From the IMG/VR virus record IMGVR_UViG_3300027127_000005, positions 1 to 64,000 of that record: a stretch of 64,000 nt of DNA; one strand, written 5' to 3'. The notes under the pieces were generated by a model. It did not search any database, was not told the DNA's origin, and worked only from the letters and a program-made list of their open reading frames with translations. The translations under genes and the position numbers were made by a program. Positions 31,265 through 38,640 of this stretch are shown here, in pieces (position 1 is the first letter of the stretch; each line of letters opens with the position of its first letter). This DNA comes from a virus.

Positions 31265-31426
31265 TCAATCAGTAGTTTTAGAAGAACTATAAGAAGTATA
31301 AAGCAAACCAGACATAAAGAGAAACCATCCCCAACCAGCAATCCCGTGAAGAGCAAGAATGATTCCTCCAATCACACAGGCAACAGAAGTTAGATTAGCA
31401 AGAAGCAGAATAAGTGCGTGGTTCAT
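31265..31426 (-). CDS. small membrane protein, 53 aa
   Basis: Start at MNHALILLLANLTSVACVIG. Two hydrophobic helices separated by HGIAGWG. Confidence 0.65.
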   Translation of the reverse strand: MNHALILLLANLTSVACVIGGIILALHGIAGWGWFLFMSGLLYTSYSSSKTTD

Positions 31427-31434
31427 TCGTTTTA

Positions 31435-31505
31435 TGTTTGTAAGATTATTATACGACAAAGGGCACCAGATTTCAAGGGCACCTATGCCAGTTCTTCAAG
31501 TGTCC
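31435..31505 (-). promoter_or_regulatory. terminator-promoter module
   Basis: Minus strand: GGACACTTGAAGAACTGGCA, TAGGTGCCCTTGAAATCTGG, TGCCCTTTGTCG, TATAATAATCTTAC. Perfect TATAAT. Confidence 0.6.
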
Positions 31506-31883
31506 TGCCACAAACTTATTGTAAAGAAATACTTGTGCTTGTCCCTTCGTTGAAACCACAATATTATAACCCAGTTTATTGATAATCTTTTCTAATCTTT
31601 CTCTGTGAAAACTAGCACCACTCCAGGTATGAGGATAATGGTCAATAAACTCCACACTCTTACCAGGATTTTCAAGTGCTTCTGTGATTGCTTTGTGATA
31701 AAGAACAGTAGTTCTTCCAGTTCCTCTGGTTTCTTGTTCGTATTTTTGAATGACTTTATCAGCAAGAGACATACTAACTCCATATCTATTGATAGGACTA
31801 CCATTTGCATCATCCATCAAATTTTTCAATCTTTTTAGAGCATCGTAAAGGTCTTCAGCAAGTTGTTTGTAATTGGCAGTCAT
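31473..31883 (-). CDS. hypothetical protein, 136 aa
   Basis: Starts MTANYKQLAEDLYDALKRLK. The helix pair is followed by RGTGRTTVLYHKAITEALEN, a stretch like a degenerate nucleotide-binding loop (GTGRT), then EFIDHYPHTWSG and a C-terminal helix. A P-loop lacking the lysine is possible; function unknown. Confidence 0.65.
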   Translation of the reverse strand: MTANYKQLAEDLYDALKRLKNLMDDANGSPINRYGVSMSLADKVIQKYEQETRGTGRTTVLYHKAITEALENPGKSVEFIDHYPHTWSGASFHRERLEKIINKLGYNIVVSTKGQAQVFLYNKFVAGHLKNWHRCP

Positions 31884-32107
31884 TTTTTATCCCCCCACAG
31901 TTGCTCAAAATGCTTACCACCTCTACCACAATACATCTCAAGATTTCTGGCAACTCCACAATACTCACCTTTTTTGTCTCCAGTCACCAAATCACCAGTT
32001 ATGATTGGATTGTAACATTTATCAAAATAGTTACTCCCAAAAAGATGTCCTAACCAATTCTTCTCATAGTAGAGACAATCTTTGCATAGTTTGCGTTGTT
32101 CAGTCAT
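31880..32107 (-). CDS. cysteine-containing hypothetical protein, 75 aa
   Basis: Starts MTEQRKLCKDCLYYEKNWLG. CKDC, then KCYNP and EYCG spacing suggests a zinc-binding phage mini-protein. Confidence 0.65.
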   Translation of the reverse strand: MTEQRKLCKDCLYYEKNWLGHLFGSNYFDKCYNPIITGDLVTGDKKGEYCGVARNLEMYCGRGGKHFEQLWGDKK

Positions 32108-32316
32108 TTGCAGTCCCTCTCTGGGTCAAAGTCAATATATTCTACCACAGATTTTTTGATACGAGAACAAAGTGCTTCTTGTGCTTGTTCCAAAGTAGAA
32201 TACCCACCATCAAAAGAAGGTTCAACGGTATTATGCCACCAGAACAAAAACTTTTCTTGCGGATAATACCGAATAACATCACCATAAGTTCCTTTTTTAA
32301 TACGATACTTATTCAT
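32104..32316 (-). CDS. YRIKK-family protein, 70 aa
   Basis: Starts MNKYRIKKGTYGDVIRYYPQ. Three-member local family with 32319 and 35612: YRIKK.....RYYPQ...LFWWHN, a helix EEA, then VEYI. Looks like a small beta-sheet with one helix. Confidence 0.7.
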   Translation of the reverse strand: MNKYRIKKGTYGDVIRYYPQEKFLFWWHNTVEPSFDGGYSTLEQAQEALCSRIKKSVVEYIDFDPERDCK

Positions 32317-32318
32317 AA

Positions 32319-32528
32319 TTAATCTAGGTCGTAAATGTATTCTACACTCTTTTCTTTTTTCTTTAATTTTTGAATGGCATATGTTGCTTCTTCAAGTGTC
32401 GAAAATCCACCATCACCATTATAAGGAGAGGAATAAATGAGATTATGCCACCAAAACAAATGCTTTACTTGTGGAAAATATCTTGTTCCGTCATCATCAG
32501 TTACTTTTTTAATGCGATAGTTTTTCAT
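32319..32528 (-). CDS. YRIKK-family protein, 69 aa
   Basis: Starts MKNYRIKKVTDDDGTRYFPQ. Tandem paralog of 32104. Confidence 0.7.
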   Translation of the reverse strand: MKNYRIKKVTDDDGTRYFPQVKHLFWWHNLIYSSPYNGDGGFSTLEEATYAIQKLKKKEKSVEYIYDLD

Positions 32529-32587
32529 TGGTTCATATGGTAAAAAATCTTCACGGATAAGTCGGGATTTTGGAGGTTCTGGTTTTT

Positions 32588-32761
32588 TTATTTCACACCA
32601 CCATAAGTACCAAAGAGGTTTTTGAGTTCGTGATAAACAAGCACCAGTTCTTTATCCGGTGTTAGACATCCACTATCCTTTTCAGTTCGTAGAAGTTCGT
32701 AGAGTTCTTTTGCTTGGTCTTCGGTGAGTGTAAGATGGTAAGTTTTACTGATTTTAATCAT
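32588..32761 (-). CDS. hypothetical protein, 57 aa
   Basis: Reads MIKISKTYHLTLTEDQAKEL. Strand then helices, possible small regulator fold but unassigned. Confidence 0.6.
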   Translation of the reverse strand: MIKISKTYHLTLTEDQAKELYELLRTEKDSGCLTPDKELVLVYHELKNLFGTYGGVK

Positions 32762-32928
32762 AGTTTATTCCTATAAGTGTATGTAATTTCTCCAGTTTCC
32801 TTATTCATTAGGTATGCCCAGTCAGTTGGAATTGTATCACAACAATCCCGAAACTTTTCAGTTGAAGATACTTCCATCACAATAGGAAGATTGTTAGAGT
32901 GATGATAAAAGATTGCTACAAGAGTCAT
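32758..32928 (-). CDS. hypothetical protein, 56 aa
   Basis: Reads MTLVAIFYHHSNNLPIVMEV. Alpha/beta. ATGA overlap with the 57-aa gene. Confidence 0.6.
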   Translation of the reverse strand: MTLVAIFYHHSNNLPIVMEVSSTEKFRDCCDTIPTDWAYLMNKETGEITYTYRNKL

Positions 32929-33134
32929 TGTGGGTCTCCTACAAGTCCAGTTGGATAAGATGAGTTCAGGTATTCAGCATCAGCACGACTTTCCCAACCA
33001 TTTTCATTACCAATTTCGTAGATTGCTCGGGCAAAGTTCAAGAGGTCTTCATTCTCTCCACACCATTCATTCACAGAAGTAAGAACATAAAGATGTTCAG
33101 ACGCAATTTGAAGGATTTGTTCGTCGGTAATCAC
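32925..33134 (-). CDS. MTDEQIL-family protein, 69 aa
   Basis: Starts MITDEQILQIASEHLYVLTS. Family signature EQIL.IA..H then ED.L.FARAIYE.GNENGWES, shared with 36074 and more distantly with 27389 and 34543. Common among phages; role unknown. Confidence 0.7.
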   Translation of the reverse strand: MITDEQILQIASEHLYVLTSVNEWCGENEDLLNFARAIYEIGNENGWESRADAEYLNSSYPTGLVGDPQ

Positions 33135-33286
33135 TGTGGGTTCTCCGATTCAAGACTATAAGCACGAGCAAAATACCCCTGCTCAAAATACCACATTCTC
33201 AGTGCGTCAATAGCAAGAAATGTCTTTTCTTCGTCAGTAGTTCCTGATTTGACGGCATTGAAAACTTTTGTTTGAAGTTCGGTCAT
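33131..33286 (-). CDS. hypothetical protein, 51 aa
   Basis: Reads MTELQTKVFNAVKSGTTDEE. Helical; ends EQGYFARAYSLESENPQ. Confidence 0.6.
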   Translation of the reverse strand: MTELQTKVFNAVKSGTTDEEKTFLAIDALRMWYFEQGYFARAYSLESENPQ

Positions 33287-33456
33287 TGGAGTTTAGATTT
33301 GAGTTCTTGGAGTTCTTTTTGTAGTTTATTGATTTGAGCAGATTGATAATCAATTTGATTATTTTGTTTGTTTATAAGTTCAACTATTTTGATGATTGAA
33401 TCTCCATATGTAACTACGGCACTTGAAAGTTGTTCAATTGATTGTTGGATAGTCAT
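33283..33456 (-). CDS. coiled-coil protein, 57 aa
   Basis: Start at MTIQQSIEQLSSAVVTYGDS. A heptad-rich coiled coil to the end. Confidence 0.65.
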   Translation of the reverse strand: MTIQQSIEQLSSAVVTYGDSIIKIVELINKQNNQIDYQSAQINKLQKELQELKSKLQ

Positions 33457-33469
33457 TGGAGTTCCTTTG

Positions 33470-33540
33470 TTTGTCCTACTATTATAAGGCATCACAGACC
33501 ACTCTGGATGCCTACTGTGCCAGTTCTTCTACTGGTACAC
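33470..33540 (-). promoter_or_regulatory. terminator-promoter module
   Basis: Minus strand: CCAGTAGAAGAACTGGCACA, a stem GGCATCC.../GGTCTGTGATGCC, then TATAATAGTAGGAC. Confidence 0.6.
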
Positions 33541-33732
33541 ACTCCCTTTCTGTCCTGGTTCATTACTACCCGTGCATTCTAACTTATGGTCGGTTGCTTT
33601 GGGGCATCTTTTATTACCACAAGTAGGGCACAGAACCATTCTAAACATACGTTGATGCCCTGTCTGTTCTTCACAACATTTTTGACACCAACAGTTTAGA
33701 TTATTTTGTAGTTCGTAGAGGGGTTTAATCAT
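33529..33732 (-). CDS. zinc-ribbon-like conserved phage protein, 67 aa
   Basis: Contains CWCQKCC, then MVLCPTCGNKRCPKATDH, then CTGSNEPGQKGS. The CPTCGNKRCP.A..H...CTGSN.PGQ.GS signature is common in tailed phages and coordinates zinc. Function unknown. Confidence 0.75.
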   Translation of the reverse strand: MIKPLYELQNNLNCWCQKCCEEQTGHQRMFRMVLCPTCGNKRCPKATDHKLECTGSNEPGQKGSVYQ

Positions 33733-33980
33733 TTCTCACTCCAATACTCTTCATAATCATAAAAATCTCTGGGTTCTACATATGGTTTATCACAACCAGT
33801 ATAAGCATACATTTTGTTGTTTATTTTATACCAATCGTGGTTGAGACAATACCAGAAATCCATAACATACCAATCATAAAACCCCAAACTTTCTCTATAT
33901 GTGAGAGCACACTCCAGAGTGTCCTTTGGAATGGTCATCCAGATTTTCCACTTATCAAAGATTATTCGTGTGAGGTTCAT
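33729..33980 (-). CDS. hypothetical protein, 83 aa
   Basis: Start at MNLTRIIFDKWKIWMTIPKD. Very rich in Tyr and Trp. Function unknown. Confidence 0.65.
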   Translation of the reverse strand: MNLTRIIFDKWKIWMTIPKDTLECALTYRESLGFYDWYVMDFWYCLNHDWYKINNKMYAYTGCDKPYVEPRDFYDYEEYWSEK

Positions 33981-34126
33981 TTTTGGTTCTCCTCTATCCA
34001 AACATTTACAATACCATTAGACAAATCCTTTTCATTATTATCTTCATCATAAACAGAGAGTTCTACATTATCAGGAGGATTGAGAACTTCTTTGAGATAT
34101 TCTGTGAGTTGTTTGTTTTCAATCAT
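33977..34126 (-). CDS. hypothetical acidic protein, 49 aa
   Basis: Reads MIENKQLTEYLKEVLNPPDN. Helix then strands. Confidence 0.6.
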   Translation of the reverse strand: MIENKQLTEYLKEVLNPPDNVELSVYDEDNNEKDLSNGIVNVWIEENQK

Positions 34127-34317
34127 TTCTGGTTCTCCAACTTCAAATAATCATACTTAATTTTACAATCTTTTGGGTTCTCCATACACAAAACAAGAGT
34201 TTCATTCACTCCTTTTTTGTATCCTTGTCCGTCAGCAAATAGCAACATACCCACAAGAGAAAAACAAAAACCGAATAAAAGAATAAGTCCCCACAAATTA
34301 TCATCATTACTATACAT
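34123..34317 (-). CDS. small membrane protein, 64 aa
   Basis: Start at MYSNDDNLWGLILLFGFCFS. One transmembrane helix, then LCMENPKDCKIKYDYLK, a Cys-Cys segment also present in 44603. Confidence 0.65.
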   Translation of the reverse strand: MYSNDDNLWGLILLFGFCFSLVGMLLFADGQGYKKGVNETLVLCMENPKDCKIKYDYLKLENQK

Positions 34318-34318
34318 T

Positions 34319-34546
34319 TCAGTTTCTCCCAACAAAATCTTTGATTTGTGGAACTTCTCCACAAATCTCATTCACTCTTCCTACTGTTTGGTCTTTGAGT
34401 GCTTGACGACACTCCAAGTTCTTATTGTATGTTTGTTGAAAGAGTGCTCGTTGTTGTTGCTCACTATAGGTGATAGAAGTAGCAGCAACGATTATAATAA
34501 AGAATACAGACAAAACTGCCCAATCAATTTCTTCAAAGTTTTTCAT
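34319..34546 (-). CDS. small membrane protein, 75 aa
   Basis: Starts MKNFEEIDWAVLSVFFIIIV. One N-terminal transmembrane helix; the rest is helical with two Cys. Confidence 0.65.
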   Translation of the reverse strand: MKNFEEIDWAVLSVFFIIIVAATSITYSEQQQRALFQQTYNKNLECRQALKDQTVGRVNEICGEVPQIKDFVGRN

Positions 34547-34737
34547 ACATTTTCATCTCCCATTACGATTGAAGTGTCATAACTACCTTCATTATAACCC
34601 ATTTCGTGAATTATTAGAGCAAACTTCAGAAGGTCTTCTTCATCACATTCCCAGTAAATGTCGTTTGTTGCTTTACTTATGTGTCTATCAAACCCACAGG
34701 TTTTAGCAAGAACAAGAATTTCTTCATTTAAAATCAT
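34543..34737 (-). CDS. hypothetical protein, 64 aa, paralog of 27389
   Basis: Starts MILNEEILVLAKTCGFDRHI. N-terminal 43 residues nearly match 27389; the C-terminus differs. Confidence 0.7.
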   Translation of the reverse strand: MILNEEILVLAKTCGFDRHISKATNDIYWECDEEDLLKFALIIHEMGYNEGSYDTSIVMGDENV

Positions 34738-34940
34738 TAGAGTGCCTCAAGTTCATCAGCAAGTTCAATAAGGTCTATGGAACTAACCACCCATCTTCCA
34801 CAATCATCATCACCATGATAGTATCCAAATTCACTTACAATCTCACGAATAACAGCAGAAACACATTCTTCATCATAGTAAACAGATTTTTCTTTTGCTC
34901 TTTGATATGCTTTCATAATCCTTTTTGCTCTTTCAGTCAC
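34737..34940 (-). CDS. MTERA-family protein, 67 aa
   Basis: Starts MTERAKRIMKAYQRAKEKSV; ends IELADELEAL. One of three tandem copies. Confidence 0.7.
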   Translation of the reverse strand: MTERAKRIMKAYQRAKEKSVYYDEECVSAVIREIVSEFGYYHGDDDCGRWVVSSIDLIELADELEAL

Positions 34941-35137
34941 AGTGCCTCCAGTTCCTCACACAATTTTAACACATCAGCACACATAATCACACCAGGACTT
35001 TGTTGGAGTTGGTTGATGACTTCACGGAGAACATTAGCAATCGCATCATCATTAAGTTTTTCAATAATAAAATCTTGTCTTTTATCTGCGAAAGTGAGAT
35101 AAAATGCTTCCATAATCCTTTGTGCTCGTTCAGTCAT
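34937..35137 (-). CDS. MTERA-family protein, 66 aa
   Basis: Starts MTERAQRIMEAFYLTFADKR; ends LCEELEAL. Middle tandem copy. Confidence 0.7.
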   Translation of the reverse strand: MTERAQRIMEAFYLTFADKRQDFIIEKLNDDAIANVLREVINQLQQSPGVIMCADVLKLCEELEAL

Positions 35138-35319
35138 AGTGCCTCCAATTCATCAGCAAGTTCAATAAAATCGTCAGCATTCAATTCGGCAAGACCATAA
35201 CTATCCCATTCAAAACAATTAGCAATCTCACGAATAGCAGCAGCAACTCCATCCTTTGGAAAGTTGTAAGTATCCTCTGCTTCGTATGCTTTCATAATCC
35301 TTTTTGCTCTTTCAGTCAT
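35134..35319 (-). CDS. MTERA-family protein, 61 aa
   Basis: Starts MTERAKRIMKAYEAEDTYNF; ends IELADELEAL. First of the tandem group. Confidence 0.7.
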   Translation of the reverse strand: MTERAKRIMKAYEAEDTYNFPKDGVAAAIREIANCFEWDSYGLAELNADDFIELADELEAL

Positions 35320-35540
35320 TTCAGTTCTGGTGTTGTTTGAGGTGAAGTTTCAGTGAAATCAAGATAACAATTGTATTCTGAACCCCAGTTATGAATTTTT
35401 AGTGTTTTGCCAGAGAGGAATGTGATTTCAAGATACTCTCCATATGCAGTATCATAAAGAGAATAATCCTTGATGTCTCCACTTTCTTTCAGAACTTCCA
35501 ACTCTTCAGGATGTCTGATTTTAAATTTTTCTGAGGTCAT
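35316..35540 (-). CDS. hypothetical protein, 74 aa
   Basis: Starts MTSEKFKIRHPEELEVLKES. Small mixed alpha/beta protein; function unknown. Confidence 0.65.
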   Translation of the reverse strand: MTSEKFKIRHPEELEVLKESGDIKDYSLYDTAYGEYLEITFLSGKTLKIHNWGSEYNCYLDFTETSPQTTPELK

Positions 35541-35547
35541 CAGGTGT

Positions 35548-35612
35548 CTGTGTCTATGAGAGTATTATAAGGCAAAACACACCCCATCACAAGGAGGAGT
35601 GTGCCAGTTCTT
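35548..35612 (-). promoter_or_regulatory. terminator-promoter module
   Basis: Minus strand: AAAGAACTGGCACACTCCTC then GGGTGTGTTTTGCCT and TATAATACTCTCATAG. Perfect TATAAT. Confidence 0.6.
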
Positions 35613-35827
35613 TAAGTGTCCAAATTGTAAATATACTCTACATTTTTTTTATTTCTTGCTCTGGAGTTGATATCTTGAAGTGCTCCATCATAAGTTTCAT
35701 AAAAACCAACAAATGAAGAACTTCTTGGATATATATTTTCCCAAAAAAAGAATAATACTCTTTCTTGTGGATAATATATTGCTCCCAAAACATCGTGATT
35801 TACTTTTTTAATACGATACTTATTCAT
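35612..35827 (-). CDS. YRIKK-family protein, 71 aa
   Basis: Starts MNKYRIKKVNHDVLGAIYYP. Paralog of 32104 and 32319, diverged in the middle. Confidence 0.7.
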   Translation of the reverse strand: MNKYRIKKVNHDVLGAIYYPQERVLFFFWENIYPRSSSFVGFYETYDGALQDINSRARNKKNVEYIYNLDT

Positions 35828-35834
35828 AATGTCT

Positions 35835-35907
35835 TTGTGTCTATGAGAGTATTATAGGGCATCCACAAGGTCTGTGGTAAGGTCAGTGGTCAGTTTGGGA
35901 AGTGTCC
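35835..35907 (-). promoter_or_regulatory. terminator-promoter module
   Basis: Minus strand: GGACACTTCCCAAACTGACC, then TGTGGATGCCC and TATAATACTCTCATAG. Confidence 0.6.
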
Positions 35908-36081
35908 TTATTTGTCGTGAAACCAATTGTAAGCAATCATCCACAATACTCCCCAAGCAGTTCCAAACATAAACCACAAAACATACTGTGGAAAGAACAA
36001 AGCAACTAACAGAACACCAAACCAAAGTGAAGGAACATAGATTGTTTTTAGAGATTTGATGTATTTGAGTAGTTTAGTCAT
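35908..36081 (-). CDS. small membrane protein, 57 aa
   Basis: Reads MTKLLKYIKSLKTIYVPSLW. Two hydrophobic helices; ends in WFHDK. Confidence 0.65.
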   Translation of the reverse strand: MTKLLKYIKSLKTIYVPSLWFGVLLVALFFPQYVLWFMFGTAWGVLWMIAYNWFHDK

Positions 36082-36289
36082 AGTTATAATCAGTAGGATA
36101 AGAGGAGTTCAGGGATACACTTTCTTGGTGACTTTCCCAACCATTTTCATTACCCATTTCATAAATTGCTTGGGCAAACTCAATAAAATCTTCGGGAGTT
36201 CCGAAATATTCAGAACAACTACCATCGTCTCTCAATCCACCCTCTTGAAAGTGAAATCTTACAAGTTCAAGAATTTGTTCGTCAGTCAT
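36074..36289 (-). CDS. MTDEQIL-family protein, 71 aa
   Basis: Start at MTDEQILELVRFHFQEGGLR. Shares FAQAIYEMGNENGWES with 32925. Confidence 0.7.
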   Translation of the reverse strand: MTDEQILELVRFHFQEGGLRDDGSCSEYFGTPEDFIEFAQAIYEMGNENGWESHQESVSLNSSYPTDYNYD

Positions 36290-36552
36290 AAGTACCTCAT
36301 CATTCGTGAGTAAGAATAGTTGCAAGTAGAAGGGTCTTCTGCGTCAAAAGAGGTTTTACATTCCTCATTTACTTTACGCATCGTTTCTTCAAAGATAATG
36401 TCCTTTTCCAGTTCGTAGGGTGATGCTACTTTGAGATAGGTTTGATACTGATACTCGTTGAGGTCTTTGGATGGAATGTATCCCTTATATGAGATGATTT
36501 GTTGAATTGCTTTTTTAGTTGGTTCTTCCCAGTCCTCTTTGAAGTTGAACAT
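36286..36552 (-). CDS. hypothetical protein, 88 aa
   Basis: Starts MFNFKEDWEEPTKKAIQQII. Helical. Function unknown. Confidence 0.65.
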   Translation of the reverse strand: MFNFKEDWEEPTKKAIQQIISYKGYIPSKDLNEYQYQTYLKVASPYELEKDIIFEETMRKVNEECKTSFDAEDPSTCNYSYSRMMRYL

Positions 36553-36555
36553 TAT

Positions 36556-36732
36556 TCATTTCTCATCAAAAAATTTACCATTAAATCTACCGGGATAAAG
36601 TTTTTGAACACCACCCCGTCCATACTTGATTTCACATTCTAACTGAATAACATAAACATAAACTGATTTAGGAACTTTGAAGTGTTCCAGTTCTCTGGTC
36701 TCCTGATTATAGCAGGAAATATGACAAGTCAT
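36556..36732 (-). CDS. hypothetical protein, 58 aa
   Basis: Reads MTCHISCYNQETRELEHFKV. Beta-rich, ends RFNGKFFDEK. Confidence 0.6.
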   Translation of the reverse strand: MTCHISCYNQETRELEHFKVPKSVYVYVIQLECEIKYGRGGVQKLYPGRFNGKFFDEK

Positions 36733-36735
36733 TTT

Positions 36736-36960
36736 TTAATTCCCCCCACCTTTTTCAGTTACTTTTTTTATCCATTCTCTTTCTTTTTCAACCCTGTCTT
36801 TTGTCAAAATTTCATATTGTTCGTCGGTAGGAATAGGAGGAAGTTTTACCCATCCAGAAGGTGTTCCACACATAAAATCTCCATCACTCCACATCCACAG
36901 AGTTCCATCGGCACATAATGCTCTATTTCCAGAGATTTGTATAGGTGTTCTTTCAGTCAT
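36736..36960 (-). CDS. hypothetical protein, 74 aa
   Basis: Starts MTERTPIQISGNRALCADGT. The segment ADGTLWMW...GWVKLPPIPTDE reads like a single blade of a beta-propeller-like fold. Function unknown. Confidence 0.65.
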   Translation of the reverse strand: MTERTPIQISGNRALCADGTLWMWSDGDFMCGTPSGWVKLPPIPTDEQYEILTKDRVEKEREWIKKVTEKGGGN

Positions 36961-37139
36961 TCTTCTATCCTTTCATAATCAGCAAAACCATCTGGATTTA
37001 GATGTCCTACTGTGAGTTTGATACTTGTTCCAGTAAGTTCGTGTTGAAGAACAACTCTATGAGAATACTGCTCCATTACAACATAAACATCATTAGAGTT
37101 CTTATGTTTCCATTTAGAACCTATTGGTATTTCAGTCAT
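36957..37139 (-). CDS. SH3-like small protein, 60 aa
   Basis: Starts MTEIPIGSKWKHKNSNDVYV. Pattern GSKWKHKNS.DVYVVM...VVLQHE resembles small phage barrel folds. Similar opening to 39501 (QVGSRWARADGSKGYVTVEG). Confidence 0.65.
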   Translation of the reverse strand: MTEIPIGSKWKHKNSNDVYVVMEQYSHRVVLQHELTGTSIKLTVGHLNPDGFADYERIEE

Positions 37140-37142
37140 TCT

Positions 37143-37370
37143 TCATTCTCCACAAAGTTTAAGTGCTGGAACTTTTTCGTGAGTTGTATCCTTGGTCCAA
37201 GAAAATACCTCTTCGTGTTTTCCATAATACCAAGCATCATGATAGTCCAGTAAGATTTCAAGTTCTTCAAAATGACTAACATCATCTACTCCACCCTCAT
37301 AACCACGAACAACCACTCTCAAATCTTGTGGATACTCTTTAAGTTTTTCAATCAATTCAGCAACAGTCAT
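37143..37370 (-). CDS. MTVAE-family protein, 75 aa
   Basis: Start at MTVAELIEKLKEYPQDLRVV. Shares MTVAE.IEKLKE.PQD with 38176. A conserved phage family of unknown role. Confidence 0.7.
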   Translation of the reverse strand: MTVAELIEKLKEYPQDLRVVVRGYEGGVDDVSHFEELEILLDYHDAWYYGKHEEVFSWTKDTTHEKVPALKLCGE

Positions 37371-37627
37371 TCTTGCCACCCCTCAAAGTATTCTGTGAAA
37401 AAGTTAAAACTCAAACCAACCTTACCAACTTGAAAATCTACTCCAAGAAAAGAAGAAGAAGTAAGAAATGAGAGCATGATGTGTAATCCACCATTACTAT
37501 GAACTAACCTACTGGGGTTCTCATAATTCACCCAAAGTAATGAAAGATTTTTGATGATGCCAAACTGCCAGGTGTGGTCAGTATCCCCATCATCCCAAAC
37601 TTTTTTGTCATATTGAAAAAATTTCAC
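37367..37627 (-). CDS. hypothetical protein, 86 aa, distant paralog of 44131
   Basis: Starts MKFFQYDKKVWDDGDTDHTW. Shares the start MKFFQ, an H.W...F segment and hydrophobic C-terminal half with 44131. Possibly membrane-associated. Confidence 0.65.
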   Translation of the reverse strand: MKFFQYDKKVWDDGDTDHTWQFGIIKNLSLLWVNYENPSRLVHSNGGLHIMLSFLTSSSFLGVDFQVGKVGLSFNFFTEYFEGWQE

Positions 37628-37854
37628 TGTGGGTCTCCAATAAGTCCAGTAGTTCCAAAAGTATCAAATGTAGTATCTTCCATCCACTTTCTCAAATCAA
37701 CGATTTCATACCAGTCATATCTATACTTTGATTTTGATGATATTTCCTCCCATTTTTCTTGTGCTTCCTCTTTAGTTTCATAACAAGCAATCCAATCACC
37801 AGTATAAGCAGAAGGGTAATAGTTGTCCCCCGCAATCAAAAGATAAGGTTTCAT
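37624..37854 (-). CDS. hypothetical protein, 76 aa
   Basis: Start at MKPYLLIAGDNYYPSAYTGD. The pattern YLLI.GD.YYPS..TGDW then E..KEEA...WE is a known phage mini-protein pattern; role unknown. Confidence 0.7.
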   Translation of the reverse strand: MKPYLLIAGDNYYPSAYTGDWIACYETKEEAQEKWEEISSKSKYRYDWYEIVDLRKWMEDTTFDTFGTTGLIGDPQ

Positions 37855-38006
37855 TTCTCCACCTTTTGGCAAATACCAGTATCAGGAAGAACTCCAAGAA
37901 TATGTGTGGCAAATATAACTCCACCAAGCATTACAGTTGGAGCAATCAGAAGAAACAATAGAATGCTAAGAGGCATAGCAAGGTAATCTTGAAAAAAGTA
38001 TTTCAT
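37851..38006 (-). CDS. small membrane protein, 51 aa
   Basis: Reads MKYFFQDYLAMPLSILLFLL. Long hydrophobic segment, then LPDTGICQKVEK. Confidence 0.6.
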   Translation of the reverse strand: MKYFFQDYLAMPLSILLFLLIAPTVMLGGVIFATHILGVLPDTGICQKVEK

Positions 38007-38179
38007 CGGTCAAAGTATCCAGAAGGTTTGTAATCACTAATGTATTGAGTTTTTAGTTGAATATCAAATGGGTCAATATCAGGGTGTTTTTCTTTGATGA
38101 AGGTTTTACACTCATCACGGGTAGAAAAGGCACAGAGAATGTTTCCATGATAAAGTGCGACTTCAATTGCTTCAATCAT
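38003..38179 (-). CDS. hypothetical protein, 58 aa
   Basis: Reads MIEAIEVALYHGNILCAFST. Strand-helix fold; function unknown. Confidence 0.6.
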   Translation of the reverse strand: MIEAIEVALYHGNILCAFSTRDECKTFIKEKHPDIDPFDIQLKTQYISDYKPSGYFDR

Positions 38180-38355
38180 TCTTCTACCTCAAATCCACCA
38201 ATACCAATATCTACAAAGGTAGAACCATCTACATCCTCAAAGAGTTGGAAGTCAAAATCACCTTCGTAAAAGTGATACTTATGCCCATCTGTGATTTTTA
38301 CTTCTTTGTCTTGTGGAAACTCTTTGAGTTTCTCAATCCATTCAGCAACAGTCAT
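38176..38355 (-). CDS. MTVAE-family protein, 59 aa
   Basis: Reads MTVAEWIEKLKEFPQDKEVK. Paralog of 37143 with a shorter, acidic C-terminal half. Confidence 0.65.
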   Translation of the reverse strand: MTVAEWIEKLKEFPQDKEVKITDGHKYHFYEGDFDFQLFEDVDGSTFVDIGIGGFEVEE

Positions 38356-38537
38356 TAGTAATCACCCTCCTCCACAGGAAATAGTTCATCATACTCTTCA
38401 TCAGTCAGAGTGAGATACTGAACATCAGCATCTTGGTGTTCTTCGGCATACACCATACGGTAATGATTGAATTGGTTGAGGTCTGTGCTGCCGTATTCTA
38501 CGACACCATCAACAAGACACAAATAATTGAGAGACAT
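38355..38537 (-). CDS. hypothetical acidic protein, 60 aa
   Basis: Starts MSLNYLCLVDGVVEYGSTDL. First gene after the 38545-38640 module. Function unknown. Confidence 0.65.
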   Translation of the reverse strand: MSLNYLCLVDGVVEYGSTDLNQFNHYRMVYAEEHQDADVQYLTLTDEEYDELFPVEEGDY

Positions 38538-38544
38538 CGGTTTG

Positions 38545-38640
38545 GTTTCTTATAAGGTTATTATACGACAAAGGGCACCTGTTTTCAAGTGCCCCTGTGA
38601 CGGTTTGGAAAGTGTCCCTGTGACGGTTTGGAAAGTGTCC
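38545..38640 (-). promoter_or_regulatory. terminator-promoter module with tandem repeat
   Basis: Minus strand: two tandem GGACACTTTCCAAACCGTCA units, then GGGGCACTTGAAAACAGGTGCCC (terminator-like stem) TTTGTCG and TATAATAACC. Confidence 0.65.
38595..38640. repeat. 23-bp tandem duplication
   Basis: The unit beginning CTGTGACGGTTTGGAAAGTG occurs twice in direct succession (38595-38617 and 38618-38640), directly after the endonuclease stop codon. Confidence 0.85.

Noticed and set aside
31592-31813. Minus-strand 73-codon frame inside 31473-31883
   Set aside because: Shadow frame without start signal.
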